A stretch of 48,475 nucleotides of DNA, taken from NCBI GenBank assembly GCA_902705825.1, contig CACSIL010000050.1:201727-250201 (forward strand), in the 5' to 3' direction. A program made the translations under genes and the position numbers. Below, one piece after another: positions 1 through 8,514 of this stretch; within the stretch, counting starts at the first letter, position 1; every line of letters starts with the position of its first letter. The stretch comes from Halioglobus japonicus (GTDB lineage Bacteria > Pseudomonadota > Gammaproteobacteria > Pseudomonadales > Halieaceae). A model generated the notes under the pieces. It did no database searches, had not been told where the DNA came from, and saw only the letters and a program-made list of their open reading frames with translations.

Positions 1-197
1 TTTTTCAGCTTCTTGCGGCGCGCCTCCTCAACCTGGATATTGGTAGCACAAAAGAATTCATCCAGTGCCTCGCCGGTCTCGGTATTGCACCCGAAGGACT
101 CCCGGCCTTCCTGAATCAGGGCCATCACCAATAACAATTCGCGCTGGTCCAGTTGGATGGTGGCACCCTGGGCGCTGTGCTCGACTAAACTAATCAT
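1..197 (-). CDS. Unknown protein, N-terminal part (runs off left edge)
   Basis: An open frame starts with ATG at 197 on the minus strand, preceded by GGAG about 7 bases upstream, and stays open to the window edge, giving at least 65 residues. The visible part is a soluble, acidic then basic segment. It has a Leu-rich stretch (LLLVMALIQ), a Cys-containing segment (ESFGCNTETG), a second Cys (FFCATN) and a basic end (EEARRKKLK). There is no signal peptide or membrane helix. I do not recognise the family. It is divergent from the DsbA-like gene at 463, and the roughly 265 bases between them should carry both promoters, though none stands out. The ribosome-binding site and the continuous frame support a real gene; its function is unknown. 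Confidence 0.6.
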   Translation of the reverse strand, partial: MISLVEHSAQGATIQLDQRELLLVMALIQEGRESFGCNTETGEALDEFFCATNIQVEEARRKKLK

Positions 198-462
198 CAC
201 TATCTCCACATGACTGATATAAAACATAGACCAGTGTGTAGCAGCGTTATTTTGAGTATAGCGCAAGCCAGACAATACCGATCTAGGTAGTTTTTAACAG
301 TGGTCTGGAGAAAAGCAAAACAAAAACTGGAGAAAAGTACAGAAACCGGAGATTGCGCCCCGAAAACCTGGGTATCCGCCGCAGACGCCTGTGCCTCAGG
401 CCTCGCCTGGGACAATTTTTGGCTCTATGATGGCAAAACTGAGTCTGGATGTTGGAGGAATC

Positions 463-1143
463 ATGGTAGAGCCCCAGAATGCCCCTGCGGCGTTATTGCC
501 ACTGCAGGTCGATATTGTTTCAGATGTGGTGTGCCCGTGGTGCATCGTCGGGTACAAACAGCTGATGAAGGCACTGGCCGCGCTTCCGGGGCAGTTTGAT
601 GTCACCATAAACTGGCACCCTTTTGAACTCAATCCCAATATGCCCATGCAGGGGCAGGAACTGCGCGAGCATCTGGCGCAAAAATACGGCAGTACTGCCG
701 AGCAAAGCGCAGTGGCCAGGTCACGCCTGTCCGATCTGGGTGAGTCGCTGGGCTTTACCTTCGATTACTTCGATGGAATGCGCATGGTCAACACGTTTCG
801 CGCCCATCAATTGCTCCACTGGGCGGTAGGGCAGGGCCGTCAGACAGCGCTGAAGATGGCGTTGTTTGAGGCGTTCTTCAGTCGCCGCGAGGATGTAAAC
901 GACCTTGAAATACTGGCTGAGGTGGCCACCCGGGCAGGGTTGGATGGTGTGCAGGCCCGCGCTGTATTGTCCGATGGGCGTTTTGCGCGGGCTGTTCGCG
1001 ACGAGCAGAAATTCTGGCTGGATCAGGATGTGCACGCGGTACCGATGTTTTATTTTCAGCAACAATACCAGGTTCCAGGAGCGCAGGAGGCGGAGAGCTT
1101 TGTACGCCTGTTGAAAAAGATTCAGGCGCGCGCCAACACCTGA
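463..1143 (+). CDS. DsbA family oxidoreductase, FrnE-like
   Basis: Thioredoxin-fold protein of the DsbA/FrnE group (226 residues), probably a cytoplasmic thiol-disulfide oxidoreductase or isomerase. The redox motif CPWC lies at residues 24-27, directly after a beta strand (VDIVSDVV). It is followed by the helical insertion and the late cis-proline region (HAVPMFYF) expected of the family. Length fits FrnE-type proteins. I chose ATG 463 because GGAGGA sits just upstream and the frame before it has no conserved residues; a GTG at 391 would add 24 residues. No signal peptide is seen, so a cytoplasmic site is likely. The substrate cannot be told from the sequence. It appears to be monocistronic. 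Confidence 0.88.
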   Translation: MVEPQNAPAALLPLQVDIVSDVVCPWCIVGYKQLMKALAALPGQFDVTINWHPFELNPNMPMQGQELREHLAQKYGSTAEQSAVARSRLSDLGESLGFTFDYFDGMRMVNTFRAHQLLHWAVGQGRQTALKMALFEAFFSRREDVNDLEILAEVATRAGLDGVQARAVLSDGRFARAVRDEQKFWLDQDVHAVPMFYFQQQYQVPGAQEAESFVRLLKKIQARANT

Positions 1144-1190
1144 CTTTCCCCGTACGTCATCCTGTGCCCCGCCGTGCGCGGAGCCGGATA

Positions 1191-1403
1191 ATGTGGATTA
1201 TTTATCAGCATGGATTGCGGCGCACCATTGCAAGGTGGCGTATTGTGTCGCAGAACGCCAAGCTGTTCTGGCGCCAGAGCGCATACCTCGACATCCCCGG
1301 GTATATTGATGACCTGACTATCAGCTACGGCGGTATTTTGCCTGTGAGAGTGCCGCTGGGGCACCCCATTGCGGTAATTTACTTTACTGATCGCGCTCGC
1401 TAG
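1191..1403 (+). CDS. Possible small protein of unknown function
   Basis: A 70-residue frame lies between the DsbA-like gene and the lipoprotein gene. It has an ATG with GGAG seven bases upstream. Codon choice in the second half (CTG, CGC, CAG, GAC, ATC, TAC) resembles the neighbours. The product is basic at the N-terminus and has three Trp, then a hydrophobic end. No family is recognised, and an overlapping minus-strand frame (1122-1364) competes with it. The alternative is that this roughly 300-base stretch is plain intergenic DNA leading to the lipoprotein operon. Confidence 0.35.
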   Translation: MWIIYQHGLRRTIARWRIVSQNAKLFWRQSAYLDIPGYIDDLTISYGGILPVRVPLGHPIAVIYFTDRAR

Positions 1404-1447
1404 AGTTGCATCTCCAAATAATGAAAGCGCTGTTGAGTTTGAGTTTT

Positions 1448-2212
1448 ATGATGTTTCGAAGTTTACCTGTATTTGTCGTGGCGATCGGGCTCCCGATGCT
1501 GGGTGCGTGTGTGGCCCAGCCGCAACTGGAAAAAGAGCATGATGCGCGCCTTGATAAAGTCGTCTCGCAGCTGAACCAGTCGCTGGAGAATCAAGCGTCT
1601 GCGAGTGCACAGTTGCAGGCACAGCAGCAGCTGTTGGCTGAGCAGGAGAAAAAGCTGACTGCCCTGAATACCAGCATCGGCAACGCGCTCAAGGCACCCA
1701 AGGTCGTAGAATGCCCCAAAGCAGAAGCCTGTCCTACGGTATCGGAATTGTCCAACAAAACTGTCGTCGGTGGGCTTGAGAATGTGTGGTTCCCCGATCT
1801 TGGGTTGGCGCTGCCGGCCAGAATCGACACAGGAGTAGCCACAGCATCCATAGATGTCGAAGAGATCAAGCAGTTTGAGCGCGATGGTAAGCCCTGGGTC
1901 CGTTTCAGTATCAAAAGCCCCGGCAATGAGAAACCTGAAACAGTGGAGCGCAGGCTGGTGCGGAGCATCGGTATTTTGTCTGGTGACAACAGCGAAGAGA
2001 AACGGCGTCCGGTGGTGAAGATGGCTATTGTGATAGGCGAGAATGAGCAAACTGCGGAGTTCAGCCTGAGCAAGCGAACTCACAAAAGCTATCAGGTCAA
2101 GATAGGCCGCAGTATTCTGCGGGATGTCATGGTGGTGGATGTGAGCAAGAAAAATATCGCGCCCTACGTCATCCCGGATGATACGTCCGATAGTGACGAG
2201 GCTGCCAAGTGA
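1448..2212 (+). CDS. Retropepsin-like (ATP-dependent zinc protease family) lipoprotein
   Basis: Member of the family annotated as 'putative ATP-dependent zinc protease' (Pfam PF05618), whose fold is that of a retropepsin-like aspartic protease. The signature D-T-G is at residues 127-129, within a hydrophobic strand (LPARIDTGVATASI). The N-terminus is a lipoprotein signal with lipobox LGAC, so Cys21 should be lipidated and the protein membrane-anchored on the periplasmic side. A coiled coil rich in Q, L and E (about residues 30-75) links the anchor to the C-terminal protease-like domain. I chose ATG 1448 because it puts the charged n-region right before the hydrophobic core; ATG 1421 and TTG 1406 are alternatives. 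The stop overlaps the GTG of the next gene, so the two are translationally coupled. The substrate is unknown. Confidence 0.85.
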   Translation: MMFRSLPVFVVAIGLPMLGACVAQPQLEKEHDARLDKVVSQLNQSLENQASASAQLQAQQQLLAEQEKKLTALNTSIGNALKAPKVVECPKAEACPTVSELSNKTVVGGLENVWFPDLGLALPARIDTGVATASIDVEEIKQFERDGKPWVRFSIKSPGNEKPETVERRLVRSIGILSGDNSEEKRRPVVKMAIVIGENEQTAEFSLSKRTHKSYQVKIGRSILRDVMVVDVSKKNIAPYVIPDDTSDSDEAAK

Positions 2213-3726
2213 ACCAGAAACGGACGTTTTTCAGCATCCTGGCGATCCTGGCGTTGAGCGGGATCGTGATTGCGGTGTTGCGGCATTTCGCCACGGGCAT
2301 CCCCTTTCTGCCTGGACAGGAGCAATCAGTTTGGCTGGTTGAGGCCAGAATCGATTTCGAAGCGGATGGTGGCCCTGTCACCGCCAACCTCGGCTTGCCC
2401 GATGCACAGGTGCCGGGTTTTGAAGTGTATGAAGAGCAGGCCGCCTCACCCGGTTACGGTTTTGCCATTCTTACAGATAATGGCAACCGGCGTGCAGAGT
2501 GGACTAAACGCAACGCCGAGGGTGAGCAGTCGCTTTACTACAAGGCTCAATTGGTTGAAACCAACAACGACAACACCGGTGTTACCGATCCCCCTGTTGC
2601 CGGTGAGGAACTCCCGGCCTACTGGGATGCAGCACAGGAGTTGGCGGCGAAGGAGGTATTGGATCTCGCTCGTGAAAAGTCCAGTTCGCCCGAGAGCTTG
2701 ACGCGCGAGTTGGTAGCCCTGCTGAACAGCCCGGGCTCCCAGAACGCGGCACTGTTGGGTTCCAACTCCAATGATCAGGCCGACCTGTTGATGCTGTTGC
2801 TCAATCGCGCCGATATCGCGACGCGCTCTGTAATGGGGCTGTATCTGGAGGATGCGCGGCGCCGGCAGACACTGACACCCATGGTGGAAATATACACCGG
2901 GGAAGAGTGGGTTTTGGTCAACCCGGTATCCGGTGAATTCGGAGTTCCCGCCAACCTGCTACTCTGGCATCGCGGTGGCGTTTCAGTCTTGGATGTTACC
3001 GGAGGCAGACAGTCACGCGTTCATTTTTCCATGATCCGCCAGACTGTTCCGGCCCTGCAGTTGGCCCAGGTTAAAAACAGTGAGAGTGTCTTTACCCGGC
3101 TCGGCGTTCAGCATCTGCCTATCGAAGAGCAGAGTATGTTCAAGCTGCTGTTGCTACTGCCACTGGGTGCGGCGGTTGTGGTCTTTATGCGGGTGATCAT
3201 CGGCTTGAAGACATCGGGTACGTTTATGCCCGTACTTATCGCGCTGGCTTTTTTGCAGACATCACTGGTGACCGGCCTGATCAGTTTTGTGCTGGTGGTG
3301 GCTGCCGGTCTGGGGCTGCGCAGCTACCTGTCACGACTGAACCTGCTGCTGGTCTCACGTATCGCCACGTTGATCGTATTGGTGGTGTTCATGATCTCCG
3401 CGTTCAGCATCATTGGTTACCAGTTGGGTTACAGCACCGGAATGACAATCACGTTTTTCCCTATGATTATTATTGCCTGGACCATCGAGCGGATGTCGAT
3501 TCTGTGGGAAGAAGATGGCCCCAGTGAAGTGTTGCGCCAGGGTGGTGGCAGCCTGTTGGTGGCGGTTTTCGCTTACCTGTTGATGCAGACGCCGATTTTT
3601 GTACACCTTACATTCAATTTTCCAGAGCTCAACCTGGTATTGTTGGCCGCCATACTCGCGATGGGACAGTACACCGGATACAAACTGTCCGAATTGCGAC
3701 GCTTTCGTTCAATGGAAGATCTCTGA
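2209..3726 (+). CDS. Inactive transglutaminase-like protein with seven-helix membrane domain
   Basis: A 505-residue inner-membrane protein of the 'inactive transglutaminase fused to 7 transmembrane helices' family. An N-terminal membrane anchor (about 6-26) is followed by a periplasmic transglutaminase-like region (about 40-300), then about seven hydrophobic helices (about 310-500) and a short basic cytoplasmic tail. I find no cysteine anywhere in the protein, so the papain-like Cys-His-Asp chemistry is impossible; a binding or scaffold role is more likely. The start GTG overlaps the stop of the retropepsin-like gene, and its TGA overlaps the ATG of the ATP-grasp gene, so all three should be made in fixed proportion. 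The family is usually found with exactly these two partners. The actual function is not established here. Confidence 0.9.
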   Translation: MNQKRTFFSILAILALSGIVIAVLRHFATGIPFLPGQEQSVWLVEARIDFEADGGPVTANLGLPDAQVPGFEVYEEQAASPGYGFAILTDNGNRRAEWTKRNAEGEQSLYYKAQLVETNNDNTGVTDPPVAGEELPAYWDAAQELAAKEVLDLAREKSSSPESLTRELVALLNSPGSQNAALLGSNSNDQADLLMLLLNRADIATRSVMGLYLEDARRRQTLTPMVEIYTGEEWVLVNPVSGEFGVPANLLLWHRGGVSVLDVTGGRQSRVHFSMIRQTVPALQLAQVKNSESVFTRLGVQHLPIEEQSMFKLLLLLPLGAAVVVFMRVIIGLKTSGTFMPVLIALAFLQTSLVTGLISFVLVVAAGLGLRSYLSRLNLLLVSRIATLIVLVVFMISAFSIIGYQLGYSTGMTITFFPMIIIAWTIERMSILWEEDGPSEVLRQGGGSLLVAVFAYLLMQTPIFVHLTFNFPELNLVLLAAILAMGQYTGYKLSELRRFRSMEDL

Positions 3727-4706
3727 TGGCAAGCGCTTGGGTTTCGGTCGGTCACCTGAAGAAGTTTGGCATGTTGGGTATGAATTGCCGCAACGTGGAT
3801 TTCATCAATCGGTACAACGATCGTAAACTTTTTCCACTGGTCGACAACAAGCTGAAGACCAAATTGCTGGCTCAGGAATATGACGTGCCCACACCGGCAC
3901 TGAAATTTGTTGTGCGTGAACAGCACGAGATCAGCCATATCGAGCGCGAATTGGCGGGCCTGGAGAGCTTTGCACTGAAACCGGCAAAGGGTTCCGGCGG
4001 CAAGGGAATTCTGGTGATTATCGGTCGCAAAGGGGATCAGTTTATCCGGAGCTCCGGCGCGCTGATGGATATCCTTGATATCAGGCGGCACATGAGCAAT
4101 ATACTCGCCGGTCTCTATTCTCTAGGCGGAACCTCCGATGTGGCAATCGTCGAAGACCTGATAGCGTTTGACGATTGTTTTGATGGTTACTCCTATGAGG
4201 GGGTCCCCGATATCCGCATTATCGTGTTTCGGGGCTACCCCGTGATGGCCATGCTGCGCCTGGCTACGGCCGCATCAGACGGCAAGGCCAATCTGCATCA
4301 GGGCGCTGTCGGTGTGGGTCTATCGCTGGATACAGGGCGCTGCCTGAATGCCGCTCAGTTCGGGCGCCCCATTAAATTGCATCCGGATACCGGGCGCCCA
4401 CTGAGCGATATCAAGATAGCTGGCTGGCGGGATATTCTGATGCTGTCATCCCAGTGTTACGACATGACCGGCCTTGGCTATATCGGCACCGATATCGTGT
4501 TGGATAAAGTGGCTGGACCCCAGCTACTGGAGTTGAATGCCCGGCCTGGTCTGGCAATACAGATCACCAATGGCAGGGGGCTGTTGCCCCGCTTGCGCCA
4601 TATCGAGAATATGACAGTCAACCGGCGTTTCCGTACCGAGCACCGCGTGGATTACGTCATGCGTCAATTCGCCGAGGTGGACTCTTCGGCGCAATCCTCG
4701 GCGTAA
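3726..4706 (+). CDS. Alpha-L-glutamate ligase-like ATP-grasp protein
   Basis: A 326-residue ATP-grasp enzyme of the RimK-related group (alpha-L-glutamate ligase-related, TIGR02291 type), expected to form an amide or peptide bond with ATP through an acyl phosphate in the cytoplasm. Visible signs are the nucleotide-binding segment FALKPAKGSGGKG (about residues 85-100), the acidic strand VAIVEDLI, and the Mg-binding motif ELNARPG near residue 275. These show that the catalytic core is kept. Length is normal for the family. It is coupled by a one-base stop/start overlap to the membrane gene before it and ends the three-gene set. The acceptor is unknown. Pairing with a protease-like lipoprotein suggests attach/remove chemistry on an envelope polymer or protein, which is inference. 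Confidence 0.9.
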   Translation: MASAWVSVGHLKKFGMLGMNCRNVDFINRYNDRKLFPLVDNKLKTKLLAQEYDVPTPALKFVVREQHEISHIERELAGLESFALKPAKGSGGKGILVIIGRKGDQFIRSSGALMDILDIRRHMSNILAGLYSLGGTSDVAIVEDLIAFDDCFDGYSYEGVPDIRIIVFRGYPVMAMLRLATAASDGKANLHQGAVGVGLSLDTGRCLNAAQFGRPIKLHPDTGRPLSDIKIAGWRDILMLSSQCYDMTGLGYIGTDIVLDKVAGPQLLELNARPGLAIQITNGRGLLPRLRHIENMTVNRRFRTEHRVDYVMRQFAEVDSSAQSSA

Positions 4707-4742
4707 GTCCGTGCGGCGCGCATCTGCAGGCAGTGCCGGGCA

Positions 4743-6890
4743 ATGAAAGGATTAGACGAGGCATTTCTTTCGATTCACCTGGATAGTGGTGAAATCCTCG
4801 ATTGCAATGATACCGCTGTCGAACTACTGACAATGCCTGCTACCCAGATAGTGGGCGAAACCTGGCGTCAGGTTATTCCCTGTGACGCTGATTCAGCCAG
4901 TGCCCTTGAGCATGCCCTGCACGCCGGGCGTCGCGTTATGCTGCCACCACTGATCCTGGGCCTTGACCAACAGGCTGAGACAGTTGTCGGTGGATTGTGT
5001 CTGCCGGTGATGCAGGATCAGCAGCGCACCGCGGCCAACCTGTTGCTGTGGCGACTGCATGATGGACATCAAGCCGGTGTGCCCGAAGCGTTGGCCAGCT
5101 CAGATACACTGGCGGTATTGGGGGTCGATCAACTGCGTTATGACGCGCAGTGGGGTGCCCGGGAAACATTCAGCCTGATGGCTGACATCCGCGCCAGCCT
5201 GCTGGAAATTGTGCGTGGTGGCGATTCCGTGGGCCCGCCGGTGGGCAGCTCAATTCTTATCACCTTGCGCGATGTGGATATTGAAGGAGCGCGAGATATC
5301 TGCCGCGCGATATTGTCGCATGTTCATCGCCAGCATACCGCGCCTGGCACAGTGACTGCAGATGCACGCATCTGCGTGGGCCTGGCACATCGAGCTGCCC
5401 ACACCAGTGCATTGGCGACGCTGCTGGCGGCAAACAATGCGCTGTTGCAGGCCCAGTCGATAGGTACACAGGAACCGGTGCGGGCGGCAAGCGCTGATGA
5501 TTACAAGCGAGTTGTCGGCACCGCTGTGAATCACGCAGGGATATTCAGCGAGCCATCTATCGCCGGTTCCTCCGGGCGTGCGGCAACAGGCGAGAAGGGT
5601 GTCGTCGAGCCGACCTTGCCCACCAAGAAAATCGTGCCACCGGTTGCGCCTATTGAAAAGGATATAGAGGGCTATGTCGTCGACAATATGGAAGGCGCTG
5701 TGGATCAGGCGATTTTTCTCGCCCAGCTCGATATTCCCGTAGCGATTATTGGCCCCGCCGGTACCGGCAAAATGTATGTTGCCAGAATTATCCACGAGCA
5801 ATCCGGCGGCGCCAGCGACATGCTGGTGCCAATCGACTGCCGGGAATTTCGCAGTCGCGCAGTGGCGCACAAGCGTATTGCGCGTGAATTGACGCAGGGA
5901 GAGGGGAAAACGCTGGTGTTTAAATCGCCGCATTTGATGCACGCCGAGGTGCAATTGAAGCTGGCAAAACAAATCAGCTCCCGCACCCTCGCTGACGTCA
6001 GTCCGCCACGGTATTTGCCCAGACTCAAATTAATAGCGTTGTTCCCCGAGAAGCTGGAGCTGCTGATCAGGCGCGGCCAACTGGTCGTCCCCCTGGCCAG
6101 CGCCTTTGCCGGCTACCCGATCCATGTGCCGCCCATTAAAGATCGTAAGCAGGCTGTGCTGCGCTGGGCACACAAAATTCTCGGTCAGGAGGGCGTTACC
6201 CGCGACCGCGATATGAAGGGCTTTACGCCGGACGCAGAGCAGGCGATGTTGTTGTACGATTGGCCCGGCAACATCAGTGAAATGCGTCAGTGCATTCACG
6301 ATGCACTGGAGAAAACGGACAAGGACTGGCTGACCCCGGTCGACCTCGGCTTGTTTACCGGAATCAAACCCGATGGGGCACCCTATCTGCCTGAGCCCAA
6401 GCCATTTTTAGCAGTCGCGGCCACACAACCAAGCGACGATGAAAATTATGTGCCGTCCGCACAGGAGTCAGTGAATGTTGTCCTGGGTGAGGCGGTACAC
6501 AGCCTGTTGGAACTGAATGTGATCAAGCCGCTGGGGACGTGGCTGGAGGATGAGCTGGTACTTGCAGCGCTGGATCGCTATCGTGGTGACTTGCGTCAGA
6601 CGGCTGAATTCCTGCATACCAAGCCCAGAAATATCAGTCGCTGGCAGCCAAAAATCGCAGCGCGAGAGAGTGATCGCAGTGGCAGTGCGCTGTGGCAGAA
6701 ACCCCGTCGCATACTGCGGGAGTGGGTCAGGGAGTCACCGCAATCTGAGGAATCGCCGCTGACGCGTATGGCGGACACTTTGATGGCACACGTTAATGAA
6801 CAGGGCGGCGCACTGGGCTCTGCAGCGCGCGCCCGCATCATGGGTGTATCAACGCCAACGTATTTGAAGCGCTGCCGCGAGGCCGGATAG
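4743..6890 (+). CDS. Degenerate sigma-54-activator-like AAA+ regulator with PAS-like domain
   Basis: A 715-residue regulator at the head of the chemosensory cluster. Residues 1-110 look like a PAS domain (ending with an ILDCNDTAVELL-type strand-helix in the first 30). Residues about 120-240 resemble a GGDEF fold without the GG(D/E)EF loop. Residues about 320-540 are an AAA+ domain with Walker A GPAGTGK (337-343) and the WPGN..E motif (507-510) of enhancer-binding proteins. However, the sigma-54 contact loop GAFTGA is absent, and the Walker B region reads KTLVFKSPH instead of an acidic pair. Two Fis-like helix-turn-helix segments follow (about 601-637 and the last 45 residues). It probably binds DNA but cannot activate sigma-54 polymerase in the classical way. 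A role in controlling the pil/chp genes is inference. Confidence 0.75.
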   Translation: MKGLDEAFLSIHLDSGEILDCNDTAVELLTMPATQIVGETWRQVIPCDADSASALEHALHAGRRVMLPPLILGLDQQAETVVGGLCLPVMQDQQRTAANLLLWRLHDGHQAGVPEALASSDTLAVLGVDQLRYDAQWGARETFSLMADIRASLLEIVRGGDSVGPPVGSSILITLRDVDIEGARDICRAILSHVHRQHTAPGTVTADARICVGLAHRAAHTSALATLLAANNALLQAQSIGTQEPVRAASADDYKRVVGTAVNHAGIFSEPSIAGSSGRAATGEKGVVEPTLPTKKIVPPVAPIEKDIEGYVVDNMEGAVDQAIFLAQLDIPVAIIGPAGTGKMYVARIIHEQSGGASDMLVPIDCREFRSRAVAHKRIARELTQGEGKTLVFKSPHLMHAEVQLKLAKQISSRTLADVSPPRYLPRLKLIALFPEKLELLIRRGQLVVPLASAFAGYPIHVPPIKDRKQAVLRWAHKILGQEGVTRDRDMKGFTPDAEQAMLLYDWPGNISEMRQCIHDALEKTDKDWLTPVDLGLFTGIKPDGAPYLPEPKPFLAVAATQPSDDENYVPSAQESVNVVLGEAVHSLLELNVIKPLGTWLEDELVLAALDRYRGDLRQTAEFLHTKPRNISRWQPKIAARESDRSGSALWQKPRRILREWVRESPQSEESPLTRMADTLMAHVNEQGGALGSAARARIMGVSTPTYLKRCREAG

Positions 6891-6980
6891 CAGCAAGGTT
6901 TGAGACTCTGCCTCCGTGGGAGCGGCGTTACCCAACTGAGCTATTACCCGTAGTCGTGAATACTAGACAGGAGATTGTGG

Positions 6981-7601
6981 ATGGCCGGCAATAACACAGA
7001 TAAACGTGCACAAGGGCGAGCAACCGGCGCGGCCTTGCGCAGTGCGCAGACAGTGGAGGACTACGCGCGTGCATTCGAGGAGGGTATGGACAAGGATGTT
7101 CCGCCAAGCCTGGGTTTCTCCGCCCGCCTCAATATGTTGTGGGATCTCGCAGGAGCAGCACCGCCACAGACCGAGGGGCGCGTTATAAGCCTGTTGGGAA
7201 TAAATCGCGACTGGCGCGAATCGGATGTGCGCAAGTGGCTGCAGAAAGACGTGTTGCCACCGCGTATCGATCTGCACAATATGGTGAAGTTCCTGGTTGC
7301 CCAGTTGGATCAGGGGCAGGATGCGCGCCGATGGGAGGCTTTTCTTATTTATGGTTCTCCCATTGTGTCGTCGCCGGTGAATCAAACCTTGTACCGTGAG
7401 GATCAAACCCGGCGCGAAATCGCCTCTACCATTTTCGCCCAGATTACTGACGAGTATGGTATCCCACCCTCCGCCTATGAGGCCGATCAAGTCTTCCAGC
7501 GCTGCCTCACCCTGATGCACAAATTCAATATCTACGAGCTGCGTGATTTTCAGTCAGGCCATCTGGAACCGTTCAAAAGCTATATGTTCCCCGGTGCATA
7601 A
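6981..7601 (+). CDS. Unknown protein, possibly with a helix-turn-helix
   Basis: A 206-residue soluble protein starting at ATG 6981, with AGGAG eight bases upstream. I do not recognise the family. Residues about 45-110 have the spacing of an XRE-like helix-turn-helix (RLNMLWDLAG, then GRVISLLGI, SDVRKWL, LHNMVKFL), but the match is weak. The C-terminal half is mixed alpha with aromatic residues and no motif. Its TAA overlaps the GTG of chpB by eight bases, which ties it to the chemosensory operon. It could be a DNA-binding partner of the AAA+ protein or an adaptor in the Chp pathway; neither can be shown from sequence. Confidence 0.75.
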   Translation: MAGNNTDKRAQGRATGAALRSAQTVEDYARAFEEGMDKDVPPSLGFSARLNMLWDLAGAAPPQTEGRVISLLGINRDWRESDVRKWLQKDVLPPRIDLHNMVKFLVAQLDQGQDARRWEAFLIYGSPIVSSPVNQTLYREDQTRREIASTIFAQITDEYGIPPSAYEADQVFQRCLTLMHKFNIYELRDFQSGHLEPFKSYMFPGA

Positions 7602-8514
7602 CAAGCCTTCGAATATCGGCCTGGTGCTGGCCGGCCCCGCCCGCGATGCTATCGTTGTTGCCCTTTCCCAAGCGGGATACGAGGTACATATTGCGGCGAA
7701 TCTCGATCGTGTGCGCGCATTGATTGCCCGCAACGCGGTGGATGCCTGGATATTCGATGCGCAGTCTGACACTGTGCTGGAACAGCTTTTGCAAACCGGT
7801 TGTTTTTTACTGCCAGCGGACAATATTCCGGACGCGGCAGCCTCCAACGCAATTGGGTCATGGGTTGATGGGCTGATGACACAATTGGAAGTGGCGTTAT
7901 CCTGCCGGTCGGCGCCGCCGGGGCATAGCGTGGCTGATCGCTGGGGAGAGGTGCGAGGTGTCTGGTTGCTGGCGGGTTCTGCCGGCGCTACAGCCGCAGT
8001 TCAGACATTCCTTAACAGTTTTGTAGAACCGCCGCCGGTGGCTTTTCTCTACGCCCAGCATATCGATCCGACACAGCAGCAGCTCTTGCAAAGTTTTACG
8101 CTGCAGAACGCTCAGTTTTCGCTGCGTCTTGCCGAGGGAGTGCAATCGTTGCGTCCCGCCGAGCTGCTGATGATCCCGCCGCGAGGTAAAGTGGCGCTGG
8201 CGGAGTTTGGCAAACTGACAGTCACCAGAGAGGAGTGGGGCGGCCACCACACTCCGGATATCAACGAGTTACTGGTGATTTTGAGTGCTGCGAAACTGCC
8301 CTCGCCCGGCGTCATTGTTTTCAGCGGTATGGGTAATGATGGCAGTGCGGCGCTGCCGATCTTTGAGGCCGCCGGTGGGCGCGTTTGGGCGCAGTCGCCC
8401 GCCAGCGCAGTTTGCCCGGCAATGCCGCAGGCTGCGATCGACAGCGGGCTGGTGCAAAAGAGCAGCGATCCAGCATCATTGGCCCGCGCTTTGAGGGTGC
8501 TTTACTCTTCATAA
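7594..8514 (+). CDS. chpB: Protein-glutamate methylesterase, CheB/ChpB-like
   Basis: A 306-residue CheB-type methylesterase that should remove methyl groups from the PilJ-like receptor. The catalytic triad is intact: Ser129 in AGSAGA, His156 in YAQHID and Asp249 in GMGNDGSAA. The N-terminal 110 residues are receiver-like in outline (strand DAWIFD) but lack the acidic pair at the first strand, so phosphorylation control is doubtful. Start GTG 7594 overlaps the previous gene; the frame upstream is open but would be translated inside that gene. In Pseudomonas chpB follows chpA, while here it precedes pilG. Assignment to ChpB rests on the whole cluster. Confidence 0.88.
   Translation: MHNKPSNIGLVLAGPARDAIVVALSQAGYEVHIAANLDRVRALIARNAVDAWIFDAQSDTVLEQLLQTGCFLLPADNIPDAAASNAIGSWVDGLMTQLEVALSCRSAPPGHSVADRWGEVRGVWLLAGSAGATAAVQTFLNSFVEPPPVAFLYAQHIDPTQQQLLQSFTLQNAQFSLRLAEGVQSLRPAELLMIPPRGKVALAEFGKLTVTREEWGGHHTPDINELLVILSAAKLPSPGVIVFSGMGNDGSAALPIFEAAGGRVWAQSPASAVCPAMPQAAIDSGLVQKSSDPASLARALRVLYSS

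Noticed and set aside
200..415. A 71-residue minus-strand frame between the first two genes
   Set aside because: No ribosome-binding site, no motif, and it covers the region where the promoters of the divergent genes should lie.
1463..2083. A 206-residue minus-strand frame opposite the retropepsin-like gene
   Set aside because: The plus-strand frame has a lipobox, a coiled coil and the D-T-G motif and is coupled to its neighbours; the antisense frame has none of these.
6895..6965. Functional tRNA gene on the minus strand
   Set aside because: Only the D-arm and an anticodon-loop-like stretch match; the stems do not pair and there is no T arm or matching acceptor in the right place.
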